From assembly GCF_011046245.1 (NCBI RefSeq), contig NZ_CP049244.1, forward strand, positions 310,001-374,000: DNA of 64,000 nucleotides, in the 5' to 3' direction. Made by a program: the position numbers and the translations under genes. The notes below the pieces were generated by a model. The model was given only the letters and a program-made list of their open reading frames with translations, was not told where the DNA came from and ran no database searches. Source of the DNA: Allorhizobium pseudoryzae (lineage in GTDB: Bacteria; Pseudomonadota; Alphaproteobacteria; Rhizobiales; Rhizobiaceae). Below, piece after piece: positions 54,246 to 63,650 of the stretch (positions within the stretch are counted from its first letter, which is position 1; each line of letters begins with the position of its first letter).

Positions 54246-57200
54246 CTAATCGCAGGCTCCCGTCTTAAGCGGGATGGAAAATATAAATCGGGATCCGATC
54301 TCTTCGCCAATGGCCTTCAACGAACCACCATGTGCTTCGATGATGGACTTGCAGATCGCAAGGCCCATACCCATTCCAGAGGACTTTGTTGTAAACATCG
54401 GTTCGAAGATCTGAGCGGTGAGGTCTGGTGAGATCCCGCTGCCGAAGTCGCGGACGCTGACCCTGACATCCGTCTCTGTCTTCCTCGACATGATTTCAAT
54501 CCTTCGTTTGGATGCGGGAACAACGTCCATGGCATCCATCCCATTTTGTATCAGATTGAGCACTACCTGCTTAAGTTGTGTCGCGTCACCTATAACTGAA
54601 GTTTCGGAGGTCGCGAGATCGAGCGCGATCTCGGTCTGCTGACGATCGATTTCGGATCTGGAAATTCGCAGAACTTCCTTGATGACTTCATCCAAGACAA
54701 CGGGCTGTTGAACACTCGGCGCCTGTTTTGACAACGCCCGCAAAGCGCGGATGATATCGTGAGCACGCGTAACGCTGGTCTCGATTTCGGTAAGGACGCT
54801 GAGCGTTTCCGCAATGTCCGGTTCGGGGCGGCGCAGCCAGCGAAGGCCGGCGCCGGCGTTTGATGCTATGGCGGACAGGGGTTGGCCAAGCTCGTGCGTG
54901 ACGGAAGCGGCAATACCGCCGAGGAGTGTCAAGCGGGCGTTCTTCTCGAGTTCAGCTCTGGCACCTGCGAGTGCCTGTTCGCTGCGGGAGCGTAAATCAT
55001 TCTCCTCCAGAAGCTTCGTGTACAGTCTGGCATTCTCCAGAGAAATTGCCGCCTGCGAGGCCAGAAGCTTGAGGATTGCCACGGTATCCGAGGAAAAAAC
55101 GCCTTCCAGATAGTCGTTCTGAAGGCAGAGCAGACCGGTCAGTTCGCCGCGGCGCAGAAGTGGCACGCAGAGGATCGAGCGCCCTGTGGTGGATACCTTA
55201 TCCGCGGCCCAGGCTCCAAAATCGGACCCGGAAATGACAAAGGGGGTTCGGGTCTGAAGGGCGCGATCGATTACCGAATAGGGTGGGCTGAGGCCATACC
55301 GATCCGGATCGATCGTGCTGACGCGCACGCTGTCGCCTTCAGTCCAGGCGGATGCCTCGGCCTCCAGTTTGCCATCACCGATCTTCAGCAGAAGCCCGCG
55401 ATTGGCGCCCGCGTGTACGAGCATTCGGGTCATCAGGGTTTCGATCACCCGATCGAGGACGATCTCCTCAGATAGTGCGAGCGAGGTTCCGAGAACAGTG
55501 TCGAGGTCGCTGGCGGCGGAGGCAAGGCCGGATGCGGAAGCCGGATGCCGAGTAACATCGAGGGTTGTTCTCAGGCTTCTTGCTTTGTGTCCCGCACCCC
55601 AGCGCTCATAGGCGTCTGACGCAAGCGATAGATAGGCATTGGCACTGATCCGGTTGCCCATCTCGAGACAGCAGCCCCCCGCACGCTCAAGCGCCAGCGC
55701 ATGCTCGTGCTCGAAGCGGGACGATCGTGCGGCGGTGGCGGCCTTTTCGTAGAGGACGAGGGCTTCAGCGTAATTGCGGTTCCTGCGGGCAATCTCGGCA
55801 TCCAAGAGCAGCAGCTTGTCGGCGAAGTTCAAGGGGTTCAGGTCTGCCCAAAGCGCTAGGCGGGAGCGAACGTCACGGAGCCGGGCATCCTTCTCGCTCT
55901 CTGCCGACGCGCCTTTCTCCAGAGCAGCAAGACCGAGCCCGAGATAGAACTTGCAAAAGCCCGTATCGATATGGGCAAGCAGGAAGATGCTCAACGCGTC
56001 GGCGACGAGCAGTTTCTCGACCGCTTCAGCATAGGCACCCTTGTAATAAAGCGAGGTGCCTTCATAGAAGGCAACCCAGAAAGCCGTCGTAGGTGAAATC
56101 ACAGGGGCCGTCTGCGCGAGGCTTTCTGACGACTGGACAGAGCCGCCCTGCCCTTCGGCGAGATCGACGACCAGACGGAGCTGTGCAGCCAGAATATGCT
56201 CGATGTCGGTGTAACCAAAACGTCGGGTAACAGCGATCGACTCCTCCGCCTCTCGCCGGATCTTTGGGATTTCCTCACCCATGGCAATCAGGTCAGAAAC
56301 GAGATGGTTGCGTGCATAACACATCCAGCCAACATCACCCGCCGTATGAGCAGCATCGAGGGCTTCACGCACGCGCTCCAAGGCGTAAGGCATCGAGCGG
56401 GTCCAAGGGGAAACCTGATCAACGGCGAGCAGGACAGAGGTTCGATGCTCTTCGAAACCATATTTGTCCAGAAGCGCGCGTGCGGCGAGGCTGAAGCTCA
56501 GACCGTCGGCATAAGCGTCGTACTTGTCCGAGATCATGGCACCGAACCAGGCGAGGCCATGGGTGGATTCCGGACTTGCCCCATAATCGAGCGTGAGTTC
56601 GACCATCTTGGCAAGATGCAGGAAGCGCAGCCCATCCGTCGTAAAAACCGATGAGATCAACGGCGCTAGCAACGACATGGCAGCCCGGATGCGCGGATCC
56701 TCCATCAGCGGAATATGCTCGAGATCGGCAATCTGCCTTCCCTCCAGTCGTCGGCGGATGGCGCGATAGGCTTCATCCTGCTCCGTTTCGCTCGACCCAC
56801 GTGAGAGTTTCACGCCAAGTTCGTCGAGACCCAGCAATGCCTCGTCGATTGAGCCCTCATAGTCGGATTTTAGCGTCAGAAGGTTGGAGCGAAGGCGGAA
56901 GACAGCGCTTCTGTCGAGTGCGGACCGCGCATATGGCAGGAGTTCGTTGAGCCGACGCTCTGCCGCTTCGAGCGAGGCGGATCCCAGCAGAGCCTCACAC
57001 AGTTGAGTATGGGCGCGGAACGAAAGACCGTAGTCGTCTGCCCACGTATCATCTCGGATCAACTTGACCGCGGTCTCGCCATATCGGACCGCCTGACCAA
57101 AGGCTGCCGAACGCCTTGCATGAGTCAGTGCGGCCAGAAGTGCATCAATGAGCAGCTTGCGCTTTTCAAGCGACAGATCTTCGGCCCGAGCAAGCTCGAT

Positions 57201-59438
57201 CTGATTGGCAATCGCGAACGCGGTAGCATTGGCACCACTGCCCCATACGGACATCATTACATCGACCAGATGACGATGGCGGTCGCGCCTTGTCGCCTCG
57301 CCCATAAGCGAATAGGCGGCCTCCTGAATACGGTCATGAGTGAAGCTGAGTTTCGCAGGCGACAGCATGACGAAGCCCGAACGCGCCAGGGGGGCGGCAA
57401 GTTGCTGCAGGTTTTCGTCGGATAGACCAAGCGCCCTGGCAAGGACGACCTTTTCCGATTCCGGGCCTATGCAGGCCATCGTTTGAAGCAGACCGAGTGC
57501 CTCCGCGCCCTCCTTCTCGAGACGGGCCGTAACGAAGGAGATGATGTTTTCACTGGCCGGATAACGAGCCACATCTTCAACCCGGCACAGCCAGGCCTTC
57601 TCAGCCGGCGAGAAGTAGACGACACCATCCTGCACCAGTGCCTGCAGCAGTCTTCGGAGATAGAAGGGATTTCCTCCTGTCTTCTCATACAGCGTGTCGG
57701 CCAGATTCGAGAAACCGTCCGGGGCATCCGAAAAGATCGCTTCGAGCATCTGCCGTATGGCCGGGAGAGAGAGCGGACGCAGGTGAAGTTCTGCCAGCTC
57801 AGCCATAGAGGTCCGAGCATTTGCAATCCAGCGGTCGGACAAGGCTTGTGCTTCCCCGGATTGGTCGCGCCGGGCAACGACGAGAAGCAGACCGGTCACC
57901 GGCTCGCTGATGAGTACCGACAGGAAGGAGCGGGTCGCTTCATCAGCCCATTGTATATCGTCGAGAAACAGGACCAGTGGGCTGATCGTCGCTGCAGCGA
58001 CGGACAGCACGGTGCGCAGGGCCCGCTGCAAGCGAAGTTGGATCATTGGGCCGGGAATCTCGATCCGGCTCGCGAGCGGTCCCGTGAGAATTTCAACGGC
58101 TGGCAGGAGATCAACCAGCAAGGACGCATTTCCCTGTAGCTCTCGGGCGAGCGCTTTTCGAAGAGATGCGAGGATCACGTGATCAGTGCGCACGGCTTCA
58201 TCGATCAAAGCGCTCATTGCCTGCACGATGGGCCCATAAGGGACTTCCGACTGATGCTGGTCGCTCTTGCCCTGGAGGAACACGACCCTTTCACCTGCAA
58301 TCTTAGCAAGACGCTGAACAAGACTCGACTTGCCAACACCGGGTTGGCCATGCACCGATATCATCGAGGGCTTGCCATGATCAAGAAATCGGTCGAGCAC
58401 GTTCTCGAGGGTCTTTTCCTCGTCCCCACGCCCGAAGAGCGAAGATGTCAAAAGCTGTGCGAAAGGCGCATCAACACGTCCGATCTCGAAGTCAGCGATC
58501 GCGCCCATCTCGCGCCATTCCTGATCGCAGCGCGCAAGGTCAAATTCAAGCGCCCGGGCGGACTGGTAACGGGCTGACGGTTCCTTGGCGAGCAGGCGCT
58601 TGAGGATCTGGCCGATGACCGGCGGCAGGCCCGTGAACATGCTGCTCGCATCCATGGGAGCCAGCGCAAGATGAGCATGGCGCCATTCAACCGCCGAATT
58701 GGCTGCCAGTGGAAAGATACCTGTCAGATGCCTGAAAAGGATCATGCCGAGTGCGTAAAGATCGCTTCTGCTGTCATATTGCGGTGCGACCGGTCTCAAC
58801 TGCTCGGGCGCGCGGTAGATGATTTCGTCGATCACACCAAGCGTCTGGGCGGAGACCGTGGCGGGCATTGCTCGCAAACGGATGATACCATTTCGATCCA
58901 TGGCAAAATCGATCGGATGCAGAGAGCCAAGCTGTGCGCCGTCGGCATGTGCTGCAGCAAGCGCACGAACCATGGATAGCGCTCGCGGCAGGAACTCCTG
59001 CAGCGGAACGGGCGAAGGCGACAACAACCCAAGCACGATACTTGTGCTATCGAAGACCAAGACCCGATGTTCGTCTTCTTCCAGAATGGCAGCTGGGGTG
59101 TCGAGCCAGATCTCGGCATTCGCGTACCGGCGCAGGCCCAGATCGCCATTCGCCAACCGCACCGGCTCCCTGGACCGGGGGAGAAACAGCGCATCCCATC
59201 TACCATCATCTTGCGACAGGCGACGGAAGCTTACTCCGGCAGACTGCCATACAAGAGTTTGATTGCAGGCCCGAAGCCATGCTTGATCAAACATTCCGCT
59301 ATCTCTGGCTACTTGGAGCATGGTCATGACCCAACGTGGTTTCCCATGTTTCAGTGGTAGCATTGGCGCGCCAAGACTGTCTTTGCCCCACGTGCTGTCG
59401 TAAAGGCCGAGTGTGCTGCGAATGCGAAAACTCGGCAT
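54246..59438 (-). CDS. Trifunctional pseudokinase / AAA-type ATPase / GAF / sensor histidine kinase
   Basis: A protein of about 1730 residues. Residues about 60-310 form a Ser/Thr kinase-like domain with YRAPEQ and DSRSDLYALGMIL, but the catalytic loop reads LGSLHPIDFAMD instead of HRD and the DFG motif is absent, so it is probably a pseudokinase. Then an ORC/MalT-like ATPase (HGQPGVGKSS near 365, VLFLDDIQWAD), a long helical TPR-like region, a GAF domain (about 1290-1440), HisKA with SVTHELGQPLSAIASNAG (His near 1515) and HATPase (QNGMDAM, DFGSGISPD, GMGMGLAICKSI). There is no receiver or transmembrane part. Start uncertain (ATG 59438 or further in at 59327/59321). Divergent from the AraC gene. 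Confidence 0.88.
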   Translation of the reverse strand: MPSFRIRSTLGLYDSTWGKDSLGAPMLPLKHGKPRWVMTMLQVARDSGMFDQAWLRACNQTLVWQSAGVSFRRLSQDDGRWDALFLPRSREPVRLANGDLGLRRYANAEIWLDTPAAILEEDEHRVLVFDSTSIVLGLLSPSPVPLQEFLPRALSMVRALAAAHADGAQLGSLHPIDFAMDRNGIIRLRAMPATVSAQTLGVIDEIIYRAPEQLRPVAPQYDSRSDLYALGMILFRHLTGIFPLAANSAVEWRHAHLALAPMDASSMFTGLPPVIGQILKRLLAKEPSARYQSARALEFDLARCDQEWREMGAIADFEIGRVDAPFAQLLTSSLFGRGDEEKTLENVLDRFLDHGKPSMISVHGQPGVGKSSLVQRLAKIAGERVVFLQGKSDQHQSEVPYGPIVQAMSALIDEAVRTDHVILASLRKALARELQGNASLLVDLLPAVEILTGPLASRIEIPGPMIQLRLQRALRTVLSVAAATISPLVLFLDDIQWADEATRSFLSVLISEPVTGLLLVVARRDQSGEAQALSDRWIANARTSMAELAELHLRPLSLPAIRQMLEAIFSDAPDGFSNLADTLYEKTGGNPFYLRRLLQALVQDGVVYFSPAEKAWLCRVEDVARYPASENIISFVTARLEKEGAEALGLLQTMACIGPESEKVVLARALGLSDENLQQLAAPLARSGFVMLSPAKLSFTHDRIQEAAYSLMGEATRRDRHRHLVDVMMSVWGSGANATAFAIANQIELARAEDLSLEKRKLLIDALLAALTHARRSAAFGQAVRYGETAVKLIRDDTWADDYGLSFRAHTQLCEALLGSASLEAAERRLNELLPYARSALDRSAVFRLRSNLLTLKSDYEGSIDEALLGLDELGVKLSRGSSETEQDEAYRAIRRRLEGRQIADLEHIPLMEDPRIRAAMSLLAPLISSVFTTDGLRFLHLAKMVELTLDYGASPESTHGLAWFGAMISDKYDAYADGLSFSLAARALLDKYGFEEHRTSVLLAVDQVSPWTRSMPYALERVREALDAAHTAGDVGWMCYARNHLVSDLIAMGEEIPKIRREAEESIAVTRRFGYTDIEHILAAQLRLVVDLAEGQGGSVQSSESLAQTAPVISPTTAFWVAFYEGTSLYYKGAYAEAVEKLLVADALSIFLLAHIDTGFCKFYLGLGLAALEKGASAESEKDARLRDVRSRLALWADLNPLNFADKLLLLDAEIARRNRNYAEALVLYEKAATAARSSRFEHEHALALERAGGCCLEMGNRISANAYLSLASDAYERWGAGHKARSLRTTLDVTRHPASASGLASAASDLDTVLGTSLALSEEIVLDRVIETLMTRMLVHAGANRGLLLKIGDGKLEAEASAWTEGDSVRVSTIDPDRYGLSPPYSVIDRALQTRTPFVISGSDFGAWAADKVSTTGRSILCVPLLRRGELTGLLCLQNDYLEGVFSSDTVAILKLLASQAAISLENARLYTKLLEENDLRSRSEQALAGARAELEKNARLTLLGGIAASVTHELGQPLSAIASNAGAGLRWLRRPEPDIAETLSVLTEIETSVTRAHDIIRALRALSKQAPSVQQPVVLDEVIKEVLRISRSEIDRQQTEIALDLATSETSVIGDATQLKQVVLNLIQNGMDAMDVVPASKRRIEIMSRKTETDVRVSVRDFGSGISPDLTAQIFEPMFTTKSSGMGMGLAICKSIIEAHGGSLKAIGEEIGSRFIFSIPLKTGACD

Positions 59439-59492
59439 TGCAGACGGCAAATCGGAGATTTATGATAAGTGGCTATCGAGGGGCAAAGGCGC

Positions 59493-60389
59493 ATGTCGTC
59501 ACTACACGATCATGGCATTTTCAAATTCCCTCAGGCGGGTGTCATCAACTCTTCTGCGGATCGGCGATGGCGTAATCTGGGCGCGGAAGTGCGTGCACAT
59601 CCGGCCTGCGAGATACCTGACATTTGCAGCACCCAGATGGAGATTACCCTCGCTCTCAAGGGCACTCCCTCTGGCGTCGTACATCGCCGGGGTGACGGGC
59701 GTTTTCAGTCGACGGCGGTCCGTAGCGGCACACTCTGGTTCTGCCCGATAGGCGTACAGGAAGATTCGATCAGGATCACCGAGCCGCTGCCTGAAATTCT
59801 GCATCTCTATCTTCCGGAACACCAGTTTGCGACAGCGGGCGAATTGACCTCTCAGCCCGTTGCTTCGGGCGACATCGCTTATCTGGCCGACGTCGCCGAC
59901 GAATTCGTTCGACAGGTCTGCATGCGGGTTTTGCAGGAGATGCGGCATGAAACGGCGGCTGGCGACCTGCTCGTCGAACAGCTGTCGATGACGCTCACGC
60001 TGCATCTCCTTTCACGGTATTCGGGAAACGGTCTTATAGAATCGTCGACCGAAGTGAACGGTGCCTTGAGCCCGGTCAGGCGAAACAGGGTCATCGATTA
60101 TGTTGAGGAAAACCTGGAAGCCGATCTTACCGTTGCAGAGCTCGCTGAAGTTGCCTGTCTCAGTCGCTATCATTTTGCCCGCTCCTTCAAAGCGGCGCTC
60201 GGCCAATCGCCATCGGAATATGTGGCCAATCGGCGGCTGCTTCTGGGACAGAAACTCTTGGAAGACCCGACACTCTCACTTGCGGAAATCGCCTTCCGTT
60301 GCCGTTTTTCCTCGCAGGCAGCCTTCGGACGTGCGTTCCGGCGCCATACCGGCATGTATCCCGGTGACTATCGCCGGCGCAGGAGCTGA
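59493..60389 (+). CDS. AraC-family regulator
   Basis: A 298-residue regulator. The C-terminal 100 residues hold the two helix-turn-helix motifs: VAELAEVACLSRYHFARSFKAALGQSPSEYVANRRL and SLAEIAFRCRFSSQAAFGRAFRRHTGMYPGDYRR. The N-terminal part is a cupin-like effector domain. ATG 59493 has AAAGG upstream; a GTG at 59469 is an alternative. Divergent from the large kinase and upstream of the hydrolase genes. Confidence 0.9.
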   Translation: MSSLHDHGIFKFPQAGVINSSADRRWRNLGAEVRAHPACEIPDICSTQMEITLALKGTPSGVVHRRGDGRFQSTAVRSGTLWFCPIGVQEDSIRITEPLPEILHLYLPEHQFATAGELTSQPVASGDIAYLADVADEFVRQVCMRVLQEMRHETAAGDLLVEQLSMTLTLHLLSRYSGNGLIESSTEVNGALSPVRRNRVIDYVEENLEADLTVAELAEVACLSRYHFARSFKAALGQSPSEYVANRRLLLGQKLLEDPTLSLAEIAFRCRFSSQAAFGRAFRRHTGMYPGDYRRRRS

Positions 60390-60540
60390 ACGCGCTCCAG
60401 GTCCTAGAGCGGAACTGGCAACGGCAACGGCTGGAGATCAGCGAAACGTCCAAAATGGCTGAGTAACCGACAAGATACAAACAGCGCATCAGGGCATTTT
60501 CTCCTCGTCACTGCTTCTCACAAGCACCGAGGAAATGAAA

Positions 60541-61197
60541 ATGACGATCCAAGCCAAAGCCACTCCTGGCGCGAAACTTCTGAACGCCGCCGATCACACC
60601 CTGATCATGATCGACTTTCAGTCTCAGATGGCCTTCGCCACGAAGAGCATTGACGCGGTCAACCTGCGCACGAATGCAGCGCTCGTTGCCAATGCCGCCA
60701 AGACCTTCAATGTCTCGACAATCCTGACCACCGTCGCCGAGAAGAGCTTTTCCGGACCAATGTTCGACGAGATTACCAGCACCTTCCCCGGCCAGGCAAT
60801 GTTCGACCGCACCTCGATGAACACCTGGGAAGACGCAGCCGTCATTGCCGATGTCAACCGCATCGCCAAAAAACGGATCGTGCTTTGTGGTCTCTGGACC
60901 AGCGTGTGCATTGTCGGTCCTGCCCTGTCAGCACTCGATCAGGGCTTCGAAGTCTATGTGATCGCGGATGCCTGCGGCGATGTGAGCACGGAAGCACATG
61001 AACGCGCCATGGATCGCATGGTGCAGGCTGGTGCCCAGCCCATGACCTCACTGCAGTATTTGCTTGAACTGCAGCGCGACTGGGCGCGTGGCGAAACCTA
61101 TGAGGCCACCACCGGCATCGCAAAGAAGCTCGGCGGCGCTTACGGCCTTGGTGTCACCTACGCCAAGACGATGTTCAACGCGGCCGAAGGCCACTGA
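60541..61197 (+). CDS. Isochorismatase-family hydrolase (YcaC-like)
   Basis: A 218-residue cysteine hydrolase. Catalytic Asp in LIMIDFQSQMAF, Lys in TVAEKSFSGPMF and Cys in LCGLWTSVCIVGPALSAL. Length and pattern fit the YcaC branch, whose substrates are mostly unknown amides. ATG 60541 is seven bases from GAGGA; the ATG at 60535 is too close to it. Confidence 0.87.
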   Translation: MTIQAKATPGAKLLNAADHTLIMIDFQSQMAFATKSIDAVNLRTNAALVANAAKTFNVSTILTTVAEKSFSGPMFDEITSTFPGQAMFDRTSMNTWEDAAVIADVNRIAKKRIVLCGLWTSVCIVGPALSALDQGFEVYVIADACGDVSTEAHERAMDRMVQAGAQPMTSLQYLLELQRDWARGETYEATTGIAKKLGGAYGLGVTYAKTMFNAAEGH

Positions 61198-61249
61198 TCC
61201 CCCCCCGGTCGTTCCGTGTCCCGCCTCCCAACCGGAATGACCATTCGAG

Positions 61250-61278
61250 CCTGGCGCGGCCTCCCCTCCCGCGCCAGG
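61250..61278 (+). terminator. Strong hairpin between the isochorismatase and XapX genes
   Basis: CCTGGCGCGG (61250-61259) and CCGCGCCAGG (61269-61278) form a perfect ten-pair stem with a nine-base loop, not followed by U. Either a termination or a message-stabilising element inside the operon. Confidence 0.5.
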
Positions 61279-61347
61279 TGTCGGGGACGGCGGGACAAGA
61301 CCGCCGAGCCCTATCGGTCTGAAATCCCGCGCCGAAAGGAAAATCTG

Positions 61348-61587
61348 ATGAAGCTCTATGTCATTTCACTCGCCGCAGGGCTGCTGGTCGGCGTGATTTA
61401 CGGCGTCTTGAACGTCCGCTCCCCTGCCCCACCGGTCATTGCGCTGGTTGGCCTTCTTGGCATTCTCATCGGCGAACAAGTCGTGCCGCTCGCCAAAGCC
61501 GCACTCGTCCGTCAGCCGATCACCACGTCGCTTCCGAGGACCTCCGACCTCAGCGAGACGCGCAGGCCGCAGGATCAGGCCGGCTGA
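61348..61587 (+). CDS. XapX-domain small membrane protein
   Basis: A 79-residue protein with two helices: ISLAAGLLVGVIYGVLNVRSPAPPVIALVGLLGILIGEQVVP is the XapX (DUF1427) pattern, which is also close to transporter helices. GAAAGGA lies eight bases before the ATG. Commonly found beside hydrolase genes in rhizobial and Burkholderia genomes; function unknown. Confidence 0.82.
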   Translation: MKLYVISLAAGLLVGVIYGVLNVRSPAPPVIALVGLLGILIGEQVVPLAKAALVRQPITTSLPRTSDLSETRRPQDQAG

Positions 61588-61659
61588 GCGCTGAGAGATC
61601 GCCCCCCAATTCGTCGCACTGATGGCTCGGTGCATTCCCACTTCGAAAGGAACACTGTG

Positions 61660-63537
61660 ATGGATGCCGACCTCATCCTCTACCACGGACTCGTGACCAC
61701 ACTTGACCGCTCCAATCCGTCGGCGACGGCGGTTGCGATCAAGGACGGCAGGTTTCTCGCAGTCGGCAGCGATGCTGAAATCATGAAGCAGGCCGGTCCG
61801 CACACAAAGATTGTCGATCTGCGCGGCAAACGCGTCTTGCCAGGCCTCAACGACAATCACACCCATGTCGTCCGCGGGGGGCTGAACTTCAACATGGAAC
61901 TGCGCTGGGACGGCATTCGCTCGCTCGCCGATGCCATGGACATGTTGCGGCGCCAGGTGGCTATCACGCCTTCACCCCAATGGGTGCGGGTGATCGGTGG
62001 CTTCAACGAACATCAGTTCGTTGAAAAACGGCTGCCGACCATTGATGAAATCAATGCGATTGCGCCGGATACGCCCGTCTTCCTGCTGCATCTCTATGAT
62101 CGCGCATTGCTGAATGCCGCGGCCGTTCGTGCCGTCGGCTTCACAAAGGAGACGAAAGATCCGCCGGGTGGCGAGATCACGCGCGATGCCGCCGGCAATC
62201 CGACCGGGCTGCTTCTGGCGAAACCGAATGCCGGCATCCTCTATGCCACACTCGCCAAGGGCCCCAAGCTGCCCTTCGACTACCAGGTGAACTCAACGCG
62301 CCATTTCATGCGTGAGCTCAATCGACTGGGCGTCACGGCCGTTATCGATGCCGGAGGTGGTTTCCAGAACTATCCGGATGATTATGCCGTCATCCAAAAG
62401 CTGGCGGACGAGGATCTGCTGACGGTTCGGCTCGCCTATAATCTCTTCACCCAGAAGCCAAAGGAAGAGAAGCAAGATTTTCTCCGCTGGACCTCCTCGG
62501 TCACCTACAAGCAGGGCACCGACTACTTCCGTCACAACGGCGCAGGTGAGATGCTGGTCTTCTCCGCGGCCGATTTTGAGGACTTCCGGCAGCCGCGCCC
62601 AGACATGCCGCCGGAGATGGAAGGCGATCTCGAAGAGGTGGTGCGCGTACTTGCGCAGAACCGCTGGCCCTGGCGCATGCATGCGACCTATGACGAGACG
62701 ATTTCGCGGGCGCTCGACGTTTTCGAGAAGGTCAATCGCGACACGCCTCTTGATGGCATTCACTGGTTCTTCGACCATGCGGAAACAATCTCCGATCGTT
62801 CGATCGACCGTGTGGCCGCGCTTGGGGGCGGCATCGCGGTGCAGCACCGCATGGCCTATCAGGGCGAATACTTCGTCGAGCGGTACGGCCATGGTGTCGC
62901 CGAAGCAACGCCGCCGATCGCCAAGATGCTGCATCGCGGCGTTCACGTTTCGGCCGGCACTGATGCGACGCGCGTCGCATCCTACAACCCCTGGGTCTCG
63001 CTCTCGTGGATGATCACCGGCAAGACGGTGGGCGGCATGAACCTCTACCCGCGGCAGAACTGCCTGGACCGGGAAACGGCGCTCAGAATGTGGACCGAAA
63101 AGGTCCAATGGTTCAGCAATGAAGAGGGGCGGAAGGGTCGTATCGAAGCCGGCCAATTCGCAGACCTGATCGTCCCTAGCAAAGACTACTTCTCCTGCCC
63201 CGAGGACGAGATTTCCTTCCTGACCTCCGACCTCACCATCGTCGGTGGCAAAGTCGTCTATGGCGCCGGAGACTTCAGCGGGATCGACGGCTCACCACTT
63301 CCACCCGCCATGCCCGACTGGTCGCCGGTTAGAACCTTCGGTGGCTACGCCGCCTGGGGAGAGCCGCAGGGAGCCGGCAAACACTCACTCCGCCGTCATG
63401 CGCTGAGTTCTTGCGGCTGTGCCAATGATTGCGGCGTGCATGGCCACGACCATGCAGGGGCATGGACGTCCAATCTTCCCATCAGCGATCTCAGGGGCTT
63501 CTTCGGCGCACTCGGCTGCTCATGCTGGGCCGTTTAG
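61660..63537 (+). CDS. Amidohydrolase (YtcJ-like, amidohydrolase 3)
   Basis: A 625-residue metal-dependent hydrolase. Metal-binding HxH in GLNDNHTHVVRGG, further ligands in WRMHATYDE and WFFDHAE, and Asp in VSAGTDATRV; the C-terminal composite domain has GRIEAGQFADLIV. No signal peptide. The last 50 residues after the domain are Cys- and His-rich (SCGCANDCGVHGHDH, CSCW), which is unusual for the family and could bind a metal. Substrate unknown. ATG 61660 follows AAAGGA. Confidence 0.88.
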   Translation: MDADLILYHGLVTTLDRSNPSATAVAIKDGRFLAVGSDAEIMKQAGPHTKIVDLRGKRVLPGLNDNHTHVVRGGLNFNMELRWDGIRSLADAMDMLRRQVAITPSPQWVRVIGGFNEHQFVEKRLPTIDEINAIAPDTPVFLLHLYDRALLNAAAVRAVGFTKETKDPPGGEITRDAAGNPTGLLLAKPNAGILYATLAKGPKLPFDYQVNSTRHFMRELNRLGVTAVIDAGGGFQNYPDDYAVIQKLADEDLLTVRLAYNLFTQKPKEEKQDFLRWTSSVTYKQGTDYFRHNGAGEMLVFSAADFEDFRQPRPDMPPEMEGDLEEVVRVLAQNRWPWRMHATYDETISRALDVFEKVNRDTPLDGIHWFFDHAETISDRSIDRVAALGGGIAVQHRMAYQGEYFVERYGHGVAEATPPIAKMLHRGVHVSAGTDATRVASYNPWVSLSWMITGKTVGGMNLYPRQNCLDRETALRMWTEKVQWFSNEEGRKGRIEAGQFADLIVPSKDYFSCPEDEISFLTSDLTIVGGKVVYGAGDFSGIDGSPLPPAMPDWSPVRTFGGYAAWGEPQGAGKHSLRRHALSSCGCANDCGVHGHDHAGAWTSNLPISDLRGFFGALGCSCWAV

Positions 63538-63650
63538 GAAAGAAGACACGGATGCAAGAGCGGCCAAACGTCCAAAAACCAGCCTAGGCGACAAGCGCAC
63601 GCGGCACGCAAGCCCTAGTCTCGGATCATCCAATCAGCAGGAACCAAGCG

